A stretch of DNA of 21,615 bases, taken from contig JBAXDX010000047.1 in the NCBI GenBank assembly GCA_037140715.1, positions 1 through 21,615 of the forward strand. Direction: 5' to 3'. Positions within the stretch are counted from its first letter, which is position 1. The number at the start of each line of letters is the position of its first letter. The notes under the pieces are model-generated. The model saw nothing but the letters and a program-made list of their open reading frames with translations. It was not told where the DNA came from and made no database searches. Source of the DNA: JAUZPB01 sp037140715. GTDB taxonomy: Bacteria > Bacteroidota > Ignavibacteria > Ignavibacteriales > SURF-24. Below are positions 14,711 through 21,615 of this stretch, piece after piece. The translations under genes were made by a program, and so were the position numbers.

Positions 14711-16315
14711 TTAAATCGGCGGAAGTCCCAATTCCTTTAAATATTTGTTATGCGTTTCTCTTGCTTTTACAATATCCTTGTCAAGTTCAGCCAGTTTTTT
14801 ATTCACTTCATTTAGATCTATTATTACTGCGTCTAAAGATGTGCTGACATAACGTGAAATATTCAGATTAAATTCGTTTTTCCCGATTTCTTCCATAGAT
14901 ACTCTGCGCGAGTAGCGTGTTTCTTCCTTACGTTCTCTGTATGTTTCAACTATCTTTTCAATGTGTTCAGGCAGAAGGTTGTTTTGGCGTTTGCCTTTTT
15001 CAAAGTGGTCAACTGCATTGATAAACAAAACATCATCGAACTTTTTGCACTTCTTTAAAACCAGAATACAAACGGGAATACCTGTCGAGAAAAACAAGTT
15101 TGCAGGAAGTCCAATCACGGTGTCAATGTTTTCGTCCTTTAATAACTTAGTTCTGATGCGTTCTTCTGAACCGCCTCTGAACAAAACACCATGAGGTAAA
15201 ACAATTGCCATTGTTCCTTCTTTACTTAAGAAATGAAAACCGTGTAACAGGAAAGCAAAGTCTGCTGCTGATTTTGGGGCAAGTCCGTAACTTTTAAAAC
15301 GGAAATCTTCTCCCATTGCTTCTGATGGTTCCCAGCGATAGCTGAAAGGGGGATTGGCTACAATGGCATCAAATTCCAGCTTTTTCGCAGGATTCATTTC
15401 GTTCAAAATCTCCCAGTCGTTGAGCAGGGTGTCTCCGTGGTGTATTTCAAACTCTGAATCTTTTACTCCATGCAGCAGCATGTTCATACGAGATAAATTG
15501 TAAGTGGTGATGTTCTTTTCCTGTCCGAAAATCCTGCCAATTCCGTTAGTACCCATTTGTTTGCGAACATTCAGCAGCAATGAACCTGAACCGCAGGCAA
15601 AGTCCAGCACTTTATTCAGCTTTTTCTTTTTGCCTTTGCCTGGTTCCTGGCTGTCAAGCGTTACAATTTCTGAAAGGATATCAGATATTCTTTGAGGCGT
15701 GTAAAACTCTCCTGCCTTTTTTCCTGAACCTGCCGCAAACTGACCAATCAGATATTCGTAAGCATTTCCTAAAATATCTGATTCGGTAGAAAACTTATTG
15801 ATGCCCTCAGCAATTTTCTGAATGATAGTACAAAGCTTTTTATTACGCTCTTCGTAACTCCTGCCGAGCTTTTCAGAATCCAGGTTGATTTCAGAAAATA
15901 ATCCCTGAAAGGTACTTGCAAAGGATTTGTTCTCGATATACTTAAAACCTTTTTGGAGTGTTCGTAACAATTCACCATTTTGAACTCTTGCCAGTTCTGC
16001 AATGCTGTTCCATAAATATTCCGGCTCGATTACATAGTGTATTTTTTTGCGCATTTGTTCTTCAAATTCCGGTACATCGCCCGGATTTTGTTCGTACCAG
16101 ACAGAAAGCGGAGTTCGTTTATCGTCCTCTTTCAGTGCCGGATAATCTTTACCCAGCTCCTTTTTTGCTGATGATTCGAAATTATCGGACAAGTAACGCA
16201 GGAACAGAAATGAAAGCATATAATCACGAAAATCATCCGCATTCATTGCTCCGCGCAAATCATCTGCTATTGCCCAGAGTGTTTTACCTAATTGTTGTTG
16301 GTCTTGTGCTGTCAT
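14711..16315 (-). CDS. hsdM: Type I restriction-modification DNA methyltransferase subunit
   Basis: An N6-adenine methyltransferase subunit of 534 residues. The N-terminal helical HsdM_N domain (QLGKTLWAIADDLRGAMNADDFRDYMLSFL) is followed by the catalytic domain. GEFYTPQRISD precedes motif I (DFACGSG at 238-244, binding S-adenosylmethionine), and motif IV is NPPF (321-324). The C-terminus is a coiled coil that contacts HsdS. Two HsdM with one HsdS form the methylase; HsdR is added for restriction. It is the last gene of the operon, and its ATG is only 12 bp after the stop of the inserted RAYT gene rather than directly after hsdS. Confidence 0.96.
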   Translation of the reverse strand: MTAQDQQQLGKTLWAIADDLRGAMNADDFRDYMLSFLFLRYLSDNFESSAKKELGKDYPALKEDDKRTPLSVWYEQNPGDVPEFEEQMRKKIHYVIEPEYLWNSIAELARVQNGELLRTLQKGFKYIENKSFASTFQGLFSEINLDSEKLGRSYEERNKKLCTIIQKIAEGINKFSTESDILGNAYEYLIGQFAAGSGKKAGEFYTPQRISDILSEIVTLDSQEPGKGKKKKLNKVLDFACGSGSLLLNVRKQMGTNGIGRIFGQEKNITTYNLSRMNMLLHGVKDSEFEIHHGDTLLNDWEILNEMNPAKKLEFDAIVANPPFSYRWEPSEAMGEDFRFKSYGLAPKSAADFAFLLHGFHFLSKEGTMAIVLPHGVLFRGGSEERIRTKLLKDENIDTVIGLPANLFFSTGIPVCILVLKKCKKFDDVLFINAVDHFEKGKRQNNLLPEHIEKIVETYRERKEETRYSRRVSMEEIGKNEFNLNISRYVSTSLDAVIIDLNEVNKKLAELDKDIVKARETHNKYLKELGLPPI

Positions 16316-16327
16316 TATTCAATTTTA

Positions 16328-17089
16328 TTATTGTTGAAAAAATTTATCATCCTGCCAATTTTCAGGATTATGGATAATGTAATTGGTAATTCTATTAAAT
16401 GATTCATCGTTTCTAATGATATGGTCGTGATAACGTGATTGCCATTCAAATTTGGGATTGATTTTATGGGTAGCAACGGTAACAGACGATTTGAATCCCC
16501 GGACAATTGATGCCAGATTTTTGGATTGTGGTCCAAATTTATTTATCGTTTCATTTGTCGCCGTTGTCGTTGGGGTTGTCGCCGTGGGGGTAGAGACGCA
16601 ATGCATTGCGTCTCTACAATCATCATCACCACCACCACAATCACAATCACCGCGACGTCCGGTATTATATATATTTTCACCAATACCAATAATGGCATGA
16701 AAATGATTTGGCATCACCACAAATTCACCCATATACAAATTCATATCCGGTCGCAATTCAAATGTTTTTAACCATTCCGATTCCATTATTTTACCAATTT
16801 CGGATAATTGCATGATTCGGTTGGTTTGCGGTGTTGCCGATGCCGATGTTGCCGATAATGGCAATGGTGATGGTGGCGGTGGCGGTTGCGGTAGAGACGC
16901 AATGCATTGCGTCTCTACGTCGACGTCATCGTCATCGGTGGCGGCGCATTGCGTCCCTACCACAATTTTTCCAAAATAATCAATCTGCCTGTGGGTGCAA
17001 ATGGTAATAAAATACAATGCGACATTCCCATAATCCCAATATGGCAAACGGGCAGATGGTATGCGGTATTTATTCTGAAATTTTTCCAC
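16328..17089 (-). CDS. REP-associated tyrosine transposase (RAYT, Y1/HUH IS200-like domain) with palindrome-derived insertions
   Basis: A protein of 253 residues, against roughly 180-190 usual for related proteins. The core motifs are RLPYWDYGNVALYFITICT, LSEIGKI, GEFVVMPNHFHAIIGI (HFH at 129-131, the HUH metal site), SIVRGFKSSVT, NPKFEWQSRYHDHIIRN and the likely catalytic Tyr237 in NYIIHNP. Two low-complexity blocks interrupt it: about 44-90 (Asp run, Pro run, Ser/Ala) and 140-187 (Gly/Asp and Thr-rich). Both contain translated palindromes. RAYTs nick and move, or once moved, REP palindromes and act as single-copy genes. It starts with GTG overlapping the hsdS TAG by one base (no in-frame ATG nearby) and ends 12 bp before hsdM, so it looks like a member of the hsd operon. 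Whether it is active is unknown. Confidence 0.9.
   Translation of the reverse strand: MEKFQNKYRIPSARLPYWDYGNVALYFITICTHRQIDYFGKIVVGTQCAATDDDDVDVETQCIASLPQPPPPPSPLPLSATSASATPQTNRIMQLSEIGKIMESEWLKTFELRPDMNLYMGEFVVMPNHFHAIIGIGENIYNTGRRGDCDCGGGDDDCRDAMHCVSTPTATTPTTTATNETINKFGPQSKNLASIVRGFKSSVTVATHKINPKFEWQSRYHDHIIRNDESFNRITNYIIHNPENWQDDKFFQQ
16590..16617. repeat. 28-bp perfect REP palindrome inside the RAYT gene, copy 1
   Basis: The half-site GTAGAGACGCAATG is followed directly by its reverse complement. On the coding strand it is read as part of CRDAMHCVST (158-167). It is flanked by simple GTT/GTC and CATCAC-type repeats that encode the Thr/Pro and Gly/Asp tracts. Confidence 0.95.
16891..16918. 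repeat. 28-bp perfect REP palindrome inside the RAYT gene, copy 2
   Basis: It is identical to 16590-16617 over all 28 bases, but is translated in a different frame, as VETQCIASL (58-66). It is flanked by GGTGGCGGT- and GTCATC-type simple repeats that encode the Pro and Asp runs. Confidence 0.95.
16947..16960. repeat. REP half-site inside the RAYT gene
   Basis: CATTGCGTCCCTAC is one arm of the 28-bp palindrome with a single change (C for T). It is translated as VGTQC (44-48), in the same frame as copy 2. It may be a decayed or incomplete third copy. Confidence 0.7.
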
Positions 17090-18324
17090 TATTGTTCATC
17101 AATATTAGGAAACAAACCCTGCAACAAACCTTTCTTATGGAGCTTTAGAGCTTCCACCCTTTGGCTTTGGGCTGTAATGATTTCATCTAATGACAAAAGG
17201 CAATCAGCGATTTTTTGTTGTTCTGATTTGTTTTTAGGGAATAATATCACGAATTCTTTAATTGAATCTTTATCCCCCCTTGGCATTTTTACACCTTCCG
17301 CACCTTTCATTATGTAACCAATAAACGCATCGTTTTTTAACAAGCCAGAAAGGAAAATGTCAGAAACTATTACATTTGCACGAATTACGATAACATCGTT
17401 TGAGCACGCTCCGTTTTTATCTGCAAACCATACCTTTTTTAAATATGGTCGAATATTAGAAATCAACAAATCCCCTTTTCTATATTTAGTAAAATTTCCA
17501 AATACAGGAAGTTTTGAAGATATGATAACACCTGCATAATCTGGCAATATGTTTTCTGTGCTTATATAAGTATTGATTGAAAGGTTTTCTAATGGTGTTT
17601 TTTCATTTACAAAAGTTGCCACTTCCCATAACTTCTTCTTCTCCCACTCGCCACTATCCTCAAACTCCTTAAACCTCAACTTCGGCACAGTTTCACCTTC
17701 CTGTGGGAAAATGTTTTGCAGCAGCCCTTTCTTGTGCTCTTTCAGCACTTGCAACTTTTGGCTCTCGGCTGTAATGACATCATCTAATGACGAAAGGCAA
17801 TCAGCGATTTTTTTTTGTTCGTCCTTATTAGGGCTAAATGCCTTTATTTTAATTATTTCATTTTTACCAATTTCAGGAAATGTTGACCCAGAAGATTTGC
17901 GTTTTAATTCATTTTTGTGCTGAGTAATCCAATAATACCAGAATAAATTATTCTCTGTATCGTTAACGACAAGAGATTGAAATCCTTGGTTTGTAGTACA
18001 TTCTTCAATAGCAATTCCTACATCACCAATAGTTGCCCTTGTAGTTATTAATAAAGTACCATTAGGAAGTAATTTTGCAGAAGAATTTTGCAATCCTTTT
18101 TGCGTAATCGTCCTCAAACTTCTCTTGATATTTTTTTCTTTTATTTCAGTTGGAGTAAACCACTGTATTTCACCGTTCCAATACTCTTGAACAGAAGTAT
18201 CTGGTGTCCCACCTCCTATAAATTCTCCAATTTCACCAAGTTGTTTCTCCTCCCACTCCCCACTATCCGCAAACTCCGAAAAACGATACTTGGGCACAAA
18301 TTTACTTTCGTTGTTCTTACTCAT
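17089..18324 (-). CDS. hsdS: Type I restriction-modification specificity subunit
   Basis: A HsdS of 411 residues with the standard two-part plan. Target recognition domain 1 is at about 12-165 and conserved helix 1 at 169-207 (EQKKIADCLSSLDDVI...LLQNIFP). Target recognition domain 2 is at about 215-365 and conserved helix 2 at 368-406 (EQQKIADCLLSLDEII...LLQGLFP). Each recognition domain opens with a matching segment (FSEFADSGEWEEKQLGE, FKEFEDSGEWEKKKLWE). The two halves read the two parts of a bipartite DNA target and hold two HsdM. The start overlaps the hsdR stop by 8 bp (ATGAGTAA), and the stop overlaps the RAYT start by 1 bp. The target sequence cannot be predicted. Confidence 0.95.
   Translation of the reverse strand: MSKNNESKFVPKYRFSEFADSGEWEEKQLGEIGEFIGGGTPDTSVQEYWNGEIQWFTPTEIKEKNIKRSLRTITQKGLQNSSAKLLPNGTLLITTRATIGDVGIAIEECTTNQGFQSLVVNDTENNLFWYYWITQHKNELKRKSSGSTFPEIGKNEIIKIKAFSPNKDEQKKIADCLSSLDDVITAESQKLQVLKEHKKGLLQNIFPQEGETVPKLRFKEFEDSGEWEKKKLWEVATFVNEKTPLENLSINTYISTENILPDYAGVIISSKLPVFGNFTKYRKGDLLISNIRPYLKKVWFADKNGACSNDVIVIRANVIVSDIFLSGLLKNDAFIGYIMKGAEGVKMPRGDKDSIKEFVILFPKNKSEQQKIADCLLSLDEIITAQSQRVEALKLHKKGLLQGLFPNIDEQ
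17107..17223 (-). repeat. hsdS conserved-region direct repeat, distal copy
   Basis: It encodes the second spacer helix of HsdS and matches 17704-17820 closely, including CATCTAATGACRAAAGGCAA and TCAGCGATTTTTT. Such repeats can support exchange of recognition domains. Confidence 0.75.
17704..17820 (-). repeat. hsdS conserved-region direct repeat, proximal copy
   Basis: It encodes the first spacer helix of HsdS and is the partner of 17107-17223. A second, shorter matching pair lies at the start of each recognition domain (17623-17682 and 18232-18291). Confidence 0.75.
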
Positions 18325-21277
18325 ACGCTTTCAAACCTGATATCTCCCTTCCTTCTGCCTGTTTTTTGAGCAAGGGTATAAAGTCTTTCATCAAGCATTC
18401 TTCTCTTCGACTGCGTTCTTTCCAACCCAGGTCTAAAGGGGCAAACAGCTCACTCAACTTTTCACCATCAAAAATCATTCGGCTTAAAATGCCTTCTGTA
18501 AATTGCTGTAGTGCCGAAGTTTCCAAACCGTTTTTCTGTGCAATATCGGTTAACTCTTTCGCTATTTTTTCTGCCTTAAATTGCTGGTAACCGTCCCGTA
18601 TTTCCTGTTCATTTAGGCCCTTGCCGGCTTCCAGTGAATTGATGTAGTCAATAATATCTTCCCGTTCGTCCATCAGGTTGGCACTCGAACTAAGCAAACT
18701 AATCAACTGCTCACGGGTCATTGTCTGCTTAGCAGATTTGTTTTGTGTGTATCTGGCAATCAACCCCATTATGTAGTCATAATCCACAACGGCAGAAGCA
18801 AACAATACAAATTCAAAATCGAGTTGCTGAATATCTTCGGGGGCTTTGTCCCCTTCTTTTTGCTGAATGTCTTTCAACTGCTTGGCAATTTCCAGATAAG
18901 AGCTTTTAAACGAACGCAATTGCTCTTCGGGCAAAAGCTGTTCAATCTTTGACTTTTGCTCTTCGTTCAGGTCGGTGTATTGGTCAAGCTGTGTTTTCAG
19001 CCGCTGTACTTCCTTAAAGCGGTTGATAAACTCCACACGGGCAGCATCGCCTTTGATGTTGTAAACCTCCTGCGGTTCGCATACCAAATTACTGCTTTGC
19101 ATCCATTTGCCCATTTCTGCAACTGCCTTCTCGTATTTCTCAATCACTTTTGGCGCAGGGTCAACCAGCCAGATTTCTTTAGCCCGCCCGTTATCTTCCC
19201 CGCTGAATAAAGCAATAGCTCTGTCCACTTCGTTTTGCTGCTGTCTGAAATCAAGAATATTTCCGTAAGGCTTGGTGTCATTCAAAATTCGGTTGGTGCG
19301 GCTGAATGCCTGAATCAGTCCGTGGAATTTCAGGTTCTTGTCAACATACAAAGTATTCAGGTATTTGGAGTCAAAACCTGTGAGCAGCATATCCACTACA
19401 ATCAACAAATCAATTTTGTTCTTGTGGGGATAGTCAGTATTGCTGTATTTATGAAATTTGATGCGTTGCTGCACGTCCTGATAATACAGGTCAAATTCGT
19501 TGATGCTGTGATTGCTGCCGTATTGTTTGTTGTAATCGGAAATAATGGCTTGCAGGGCTTTCTTCTTTCTCTCAGGGTCAACTTTGTTATCCTCTTTCTC
19601 CTGCTGTAAATCTTCCTGCAACTGTTGCACATCTTTGTTCCCATCGGCAGGCGGCGAAAACACACAGGCAATATTTAAAGGAATAAAATTCTCATCTTCC
19701 GTTTTTTTCTTTGTCTGCAGGTCTTTGAATAGTTCGTAGTATTCAACGGCATCGTTAATAGAAGCTGTTGCAAGCAAAGCGTTAAAACGTCCGGAGTGTG
19801 TTGCTGCGTCGTGTTTTTTGATGATAGTATTGGCAACTGCCGTTTTATGCTGCGCACTGCCTATGGTTATATTTTTCTCAGGTTTGAAATAATCTATGTG
19901 AAAGCGCAATACATTTTTATCGTCAATCGCGTGAGTAATGGTATATGCGTGCAGTTGTTTTTGAAAAATGTCTTTTGTTGTTACATAAGAGCCGGCAGTG
20001 CCATCAATTTGTCTGCATGTGGCGTTATCTTCAAAAATGGGTGTGCCTGTAAAACCAAATAACTGTGCATTCGGAAAATATTCTTTTATGGCTTTATGAT
20101 TTTCGCCAAACTGCGAACGGTGGCACTCGTCAAAAATGAAAACGATGCGTTTGTTGCTTAGCGGTTGCAAACGTTCTTTGTAGTTATTCCTGTTGTTTGG
20201 GTCTAATGCCAGTCCTAATTTCTGAATGGTTGTAACAATCACCTTGTTGGCATAGTCGTCCGAAAGCATACGCTTTACCAGCGTTTCGGTATTGGTATTT
20301 TCTTCAACGCATCCTTCCTGAAATTTATTAAACTCCTCACGGGTTTGGCGGTCAAGGTCCTTGCGGTCCACTACAAACAAACATTTTCCAATGTCGGGAT
20401 TGTCTTTGAGCAGGGTAGATGCTTTGAAGGAGGTAAGTGTTTTTCCACTGCCGGTGGTATGCCAGATGTAGCCGTTGCCTCTGTTTTGGTGAATGCAGTC
20501 CACAATGGCTTTAACAGCATATATTTGGTAAGGCCGCATCACCAATAATTTTTGTTCGCTGGCAACCAGTACCATATATCGGCTTATCATCTGCCCTAAT
20601 GTACATTTGCTCAGGAACTTTTCAGAAAAATCATCCAGATGTGTAATTTTTCTGTTGTCCTCACTTGCCAGTTGATAAATTGGCAAATATTGTTCATCAG
20701 CATTAAAGCTGAAATGTGAACTGTTATTATTGGCAAAATAATAAGTATTGACCCGGTTGCTCACAATAAAGAGCTGCATAAAACACAACAACGAGTTTGT
20801 GTAGCCATTGCCGGGGTCGCTCTTATAGTCCACAATTTGCTGCATTGCTTTGCGTGGACTAACTTCCAGACTCTTCAACTCAATTTGTACTACAGGAAGT
20901 CCGTTAATCAATAAAATGACATCATAACGATGATGACTATTCCGGGTATTTATCCGAAGTTGATTAATGACTTCAAAATCATTCTTGCACCAGTCCTTAA
21001 TATTAATCAGTGTATAATGAAGAGGAGTTCCATCCTCACGCATAAAGGTATTAATTTCCCGTAAGTGTTTTGAGGAAGCAAAAACATCAGCATTGATAAT
21101 TTCGTCCCGTAAACGTGCAAACTCGGCATCAGTCAGATTTACTCTGTTAAGAGCCTGAAACTTTTCACGGAAGTTATTTTCAAGCGTGTCCCTGTCCCGT
21201 ATATCCTCCCTGTAGGAATATTTCAGGTCAGTTAACTTAGTTATTAAGCTTTCTTCTATTTGCGTTTCTTTTATCAT
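18317..21277 (-). CDS. hsdR: Type I restriction endonuclease / translocase subunit
   Basis: A HsdR of 986 residues from the ATG at 21277 (MIKETQIEES); a GTG at 21307 would add ten residues, and I prefer the ATG. The N-terminal PD-(D/E)xK nuclease is RYDVILL (Asp119) with QIELK (Glu133, Lys135). The SF2 motor shows Walker A HTTGSGKT (276-280 = GSGKT), DECH (383-386), GFTGTPIF, and the late motifs MLLTGFDSKYLNTLYVDKNL and LIQAFSRTNRIL. A helical C-terminus contacts the methylase. It pulls DNA past the complex and cuts unmethylated DNA at a distance. It is the first gene of the operon, which in transcription order reads R-S-RAYT-M. No promoter stands out upstream, though AATATTTG near the start is one base off the Bacteroidota -7 consensus. 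Confidence 0.96.
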   Translation of the reverse strand: MIKETQIEESLITKLTDLKYSYREDIRDRDTLENNFREKFQALNRVNLTDAEFARLRDEIINADVFASSKHLREINTFMREDGTPLHYTLINIKDWCKNDFEVINQLRINTRNSHHRYDVILLINGLPVVQIELKSLEVSPRKAMQQIVDYKSDPGNGYTNSLLCFMQLFIVSNRVNTYYFANNNSSHFSFNADEQYLPIYQLASEDNRKITHLDDFSEKFLSKCTLGQMISRYMVLVASEQKLLVMRPYQIYAVKAIVDCIHQNRGNGYIWHTTGSGKTLTSFKASTLLKDNPDIGKCLFVVDRKDLDRQTREEFNKFQEGCVEENTNTETLVKRMLSDDYANKVIVTTIQKLGLALDPNNRNNYKERLQPLSNKRIVFIFDECHRSQFGENHKAIKEYFPNAQLFGFTGTPIFEDNATCRQIDGTAGSYVTTKDIFQKQLHAYTITHAIDDKNVLRFHIDYFKPEKNITIGSAQHKTAVANTIIKKHDAATHSGRFNALLATASINDAVEYYELFKDLQTKKKTEDENFIPLNIACVFSPPADGNKDVQQLQEDLQQEKEDNKVDPERKKKALQAIISDYNKQYGSNHSINEFDLYYQDVQQRIKFHKYSNTDYPHKNKIDLLIVVDMLLTGFDSKYLNTLYVDKNLKFHGLIQAFSRTNRILNDTKPYGNILDFRQQQNEVDRAIALFSGEDNGRAKEIWLVDPAPKVIEKYEKAVAEMGKWMQSSNLVCEPQEVYNIKGDAARVEFINRFKEVQRLKTQLDQYTDLNEEQKSKIEQLLPEEQLRSFKSSYLEIAKQLKDIQQKEGDKAPEDIQQLDFEFVLFASAVVDYDYIMGLIARYTQNKSAKQTMTREQLISLLSSSANLMDEREDIIDYINSLEAGKGLNEQEIRDGYQQFKAEKIAKELTDIAQKNGLETSALQQFTEGILSRMIFDGEKLSELFAPLDLGWKERSRREECLMKDFIPLLKKQAEGREISGLKAYE

Positions 21278-21364
21278 TATAACTTTATTACAAATATTTT
21301 TAATCACTACTAACCGAGAAAAAAAAGTAAGGGAGCCTTAAAAAGACTCTCCGATGTCGTAATT

Positions 21365-21577
21365 TTGAGTAACCAAAAACAAAATATAAACGACACGAGT
21401 AAAGATACAGAAATTAAATTTGTCGGTCAGCCGATATTTGCACAAATAATGTGGTTAATCGATAAATCAGGGATTGTCAGACTGGTAAAAGAGAATTGGT
21501 GGACTCTGACAGCCCGGTTGTTACTGACAGTAGTACAAAAACAGGCTGGGGGTCGCCACACAATGCTGTCAGGTTAA
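21365..21577 (+). pseudogene. Possible N-terminal remnant of an IS4-type (DUF4372-like) transposase
   Basis: An open frame from a TTG at 21365 gives 70 residues. FVGQPIFAQIMWLIDKSGIVRLVKE resembles the N-terminal segment of IS4-like transposases of Bacteroidota (G-P-F-Q-I pattern before a helix). After residue 43 the similarity ends, and the frame stops at 21575-21577 with no catalytic DDE part before the window ends. It is divergent from hsdR. A short, broken element is the best reading, but it could be a chance ORF. Confidence 0.35.
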
Positions 21578-21615
21578 GGTTCAAAACATTTATTGCTTTT
21601 ATTACGCCCCTGTGG

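Noticed and set aside
16452..16771. Two + strand ORFs opposite the RAYT gene
   Set aside because: They are open only because of simple repeats and the palindromes; the - strand has the HUH transposase motifs.

Overview
The window is a chromosomal segment of a Gram-negative bacterium, most likely from the Bacteroidota/Chlorobiota/Ignavibacteriota group. This rests on the FISUMP (Fibrobacter succinogenes major paralogous) domain proteins, the valyl-tRNA synthetase sequence style, a Bacteroidota-type REP-associated transposase, an outer-membrane barrel protein, and weak or absent Shine-Dalgarno sequences at many starts. The taxon is inferred from protein style only.

Layout. (1) 1-179 is the tail of a PLP aminotransferase. 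(2) 379-4091 holds two adjacent surface or secreted protein genes on the + strand that share FISUMP and fibronectin-like modules. The first also carries a GH16 beta-glucanase domain and is split by a precise one-base frameshift near 1300. (3) 4092-5825 is rich in palindromic and interspersed repeats and surrounds a HepT/MntA (HEPN ribonuclease / AMP-transferase) toxin-antitoxin pair on the - strand. (4) 5826-9208 has a stand-alone cheD (-) divergent from valS (+). (5) 9209-10028 has no clear gene. It holds the valS terminator, an interspersed repeat, a ten-unit 21-bp minisatellite and a 150-bp MITE-like element bounded by inverted repeats. (6) 10029-10803 is a PspC-domain gene plus a small integral membrane protein. 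(7) 10855-13924 is a - strand operon: outer-membrane barrel protein, long aldo/keto reductase, PPK2 polyphosphate kinase. (8) 14341-14414 is tRNA-Arg(CCT). (9) 14711-21277 is a complete type I restriction-modification operon on the - strand, in the order hsdR-hsdS-(RAYT)-hsdM. (10) 21365-21577 is a possible truncated transposase.

The most unusual part is the restriction operon. A REP-associated tyrosine (Y1, HUH) transposase gene sits between hsdS and hsdM in operon-like fashion, overlapping the hsdS stop by one base and ending 12 bp before hsdM. Its own coding sequence contains two perfect 28-bp palindromes and a third half-site. These look like its own REP targets, and they are translated in two different reading frames inside two low-complexity insertions of the protein.

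At least five kinds of short palindromic or interspersed repeat are spread through the non-coding DNA, so this genome seems heavily seeded by non-autonomous elements. Family assignments come from recognisable motifs read directly in the translations. No database search was possible.
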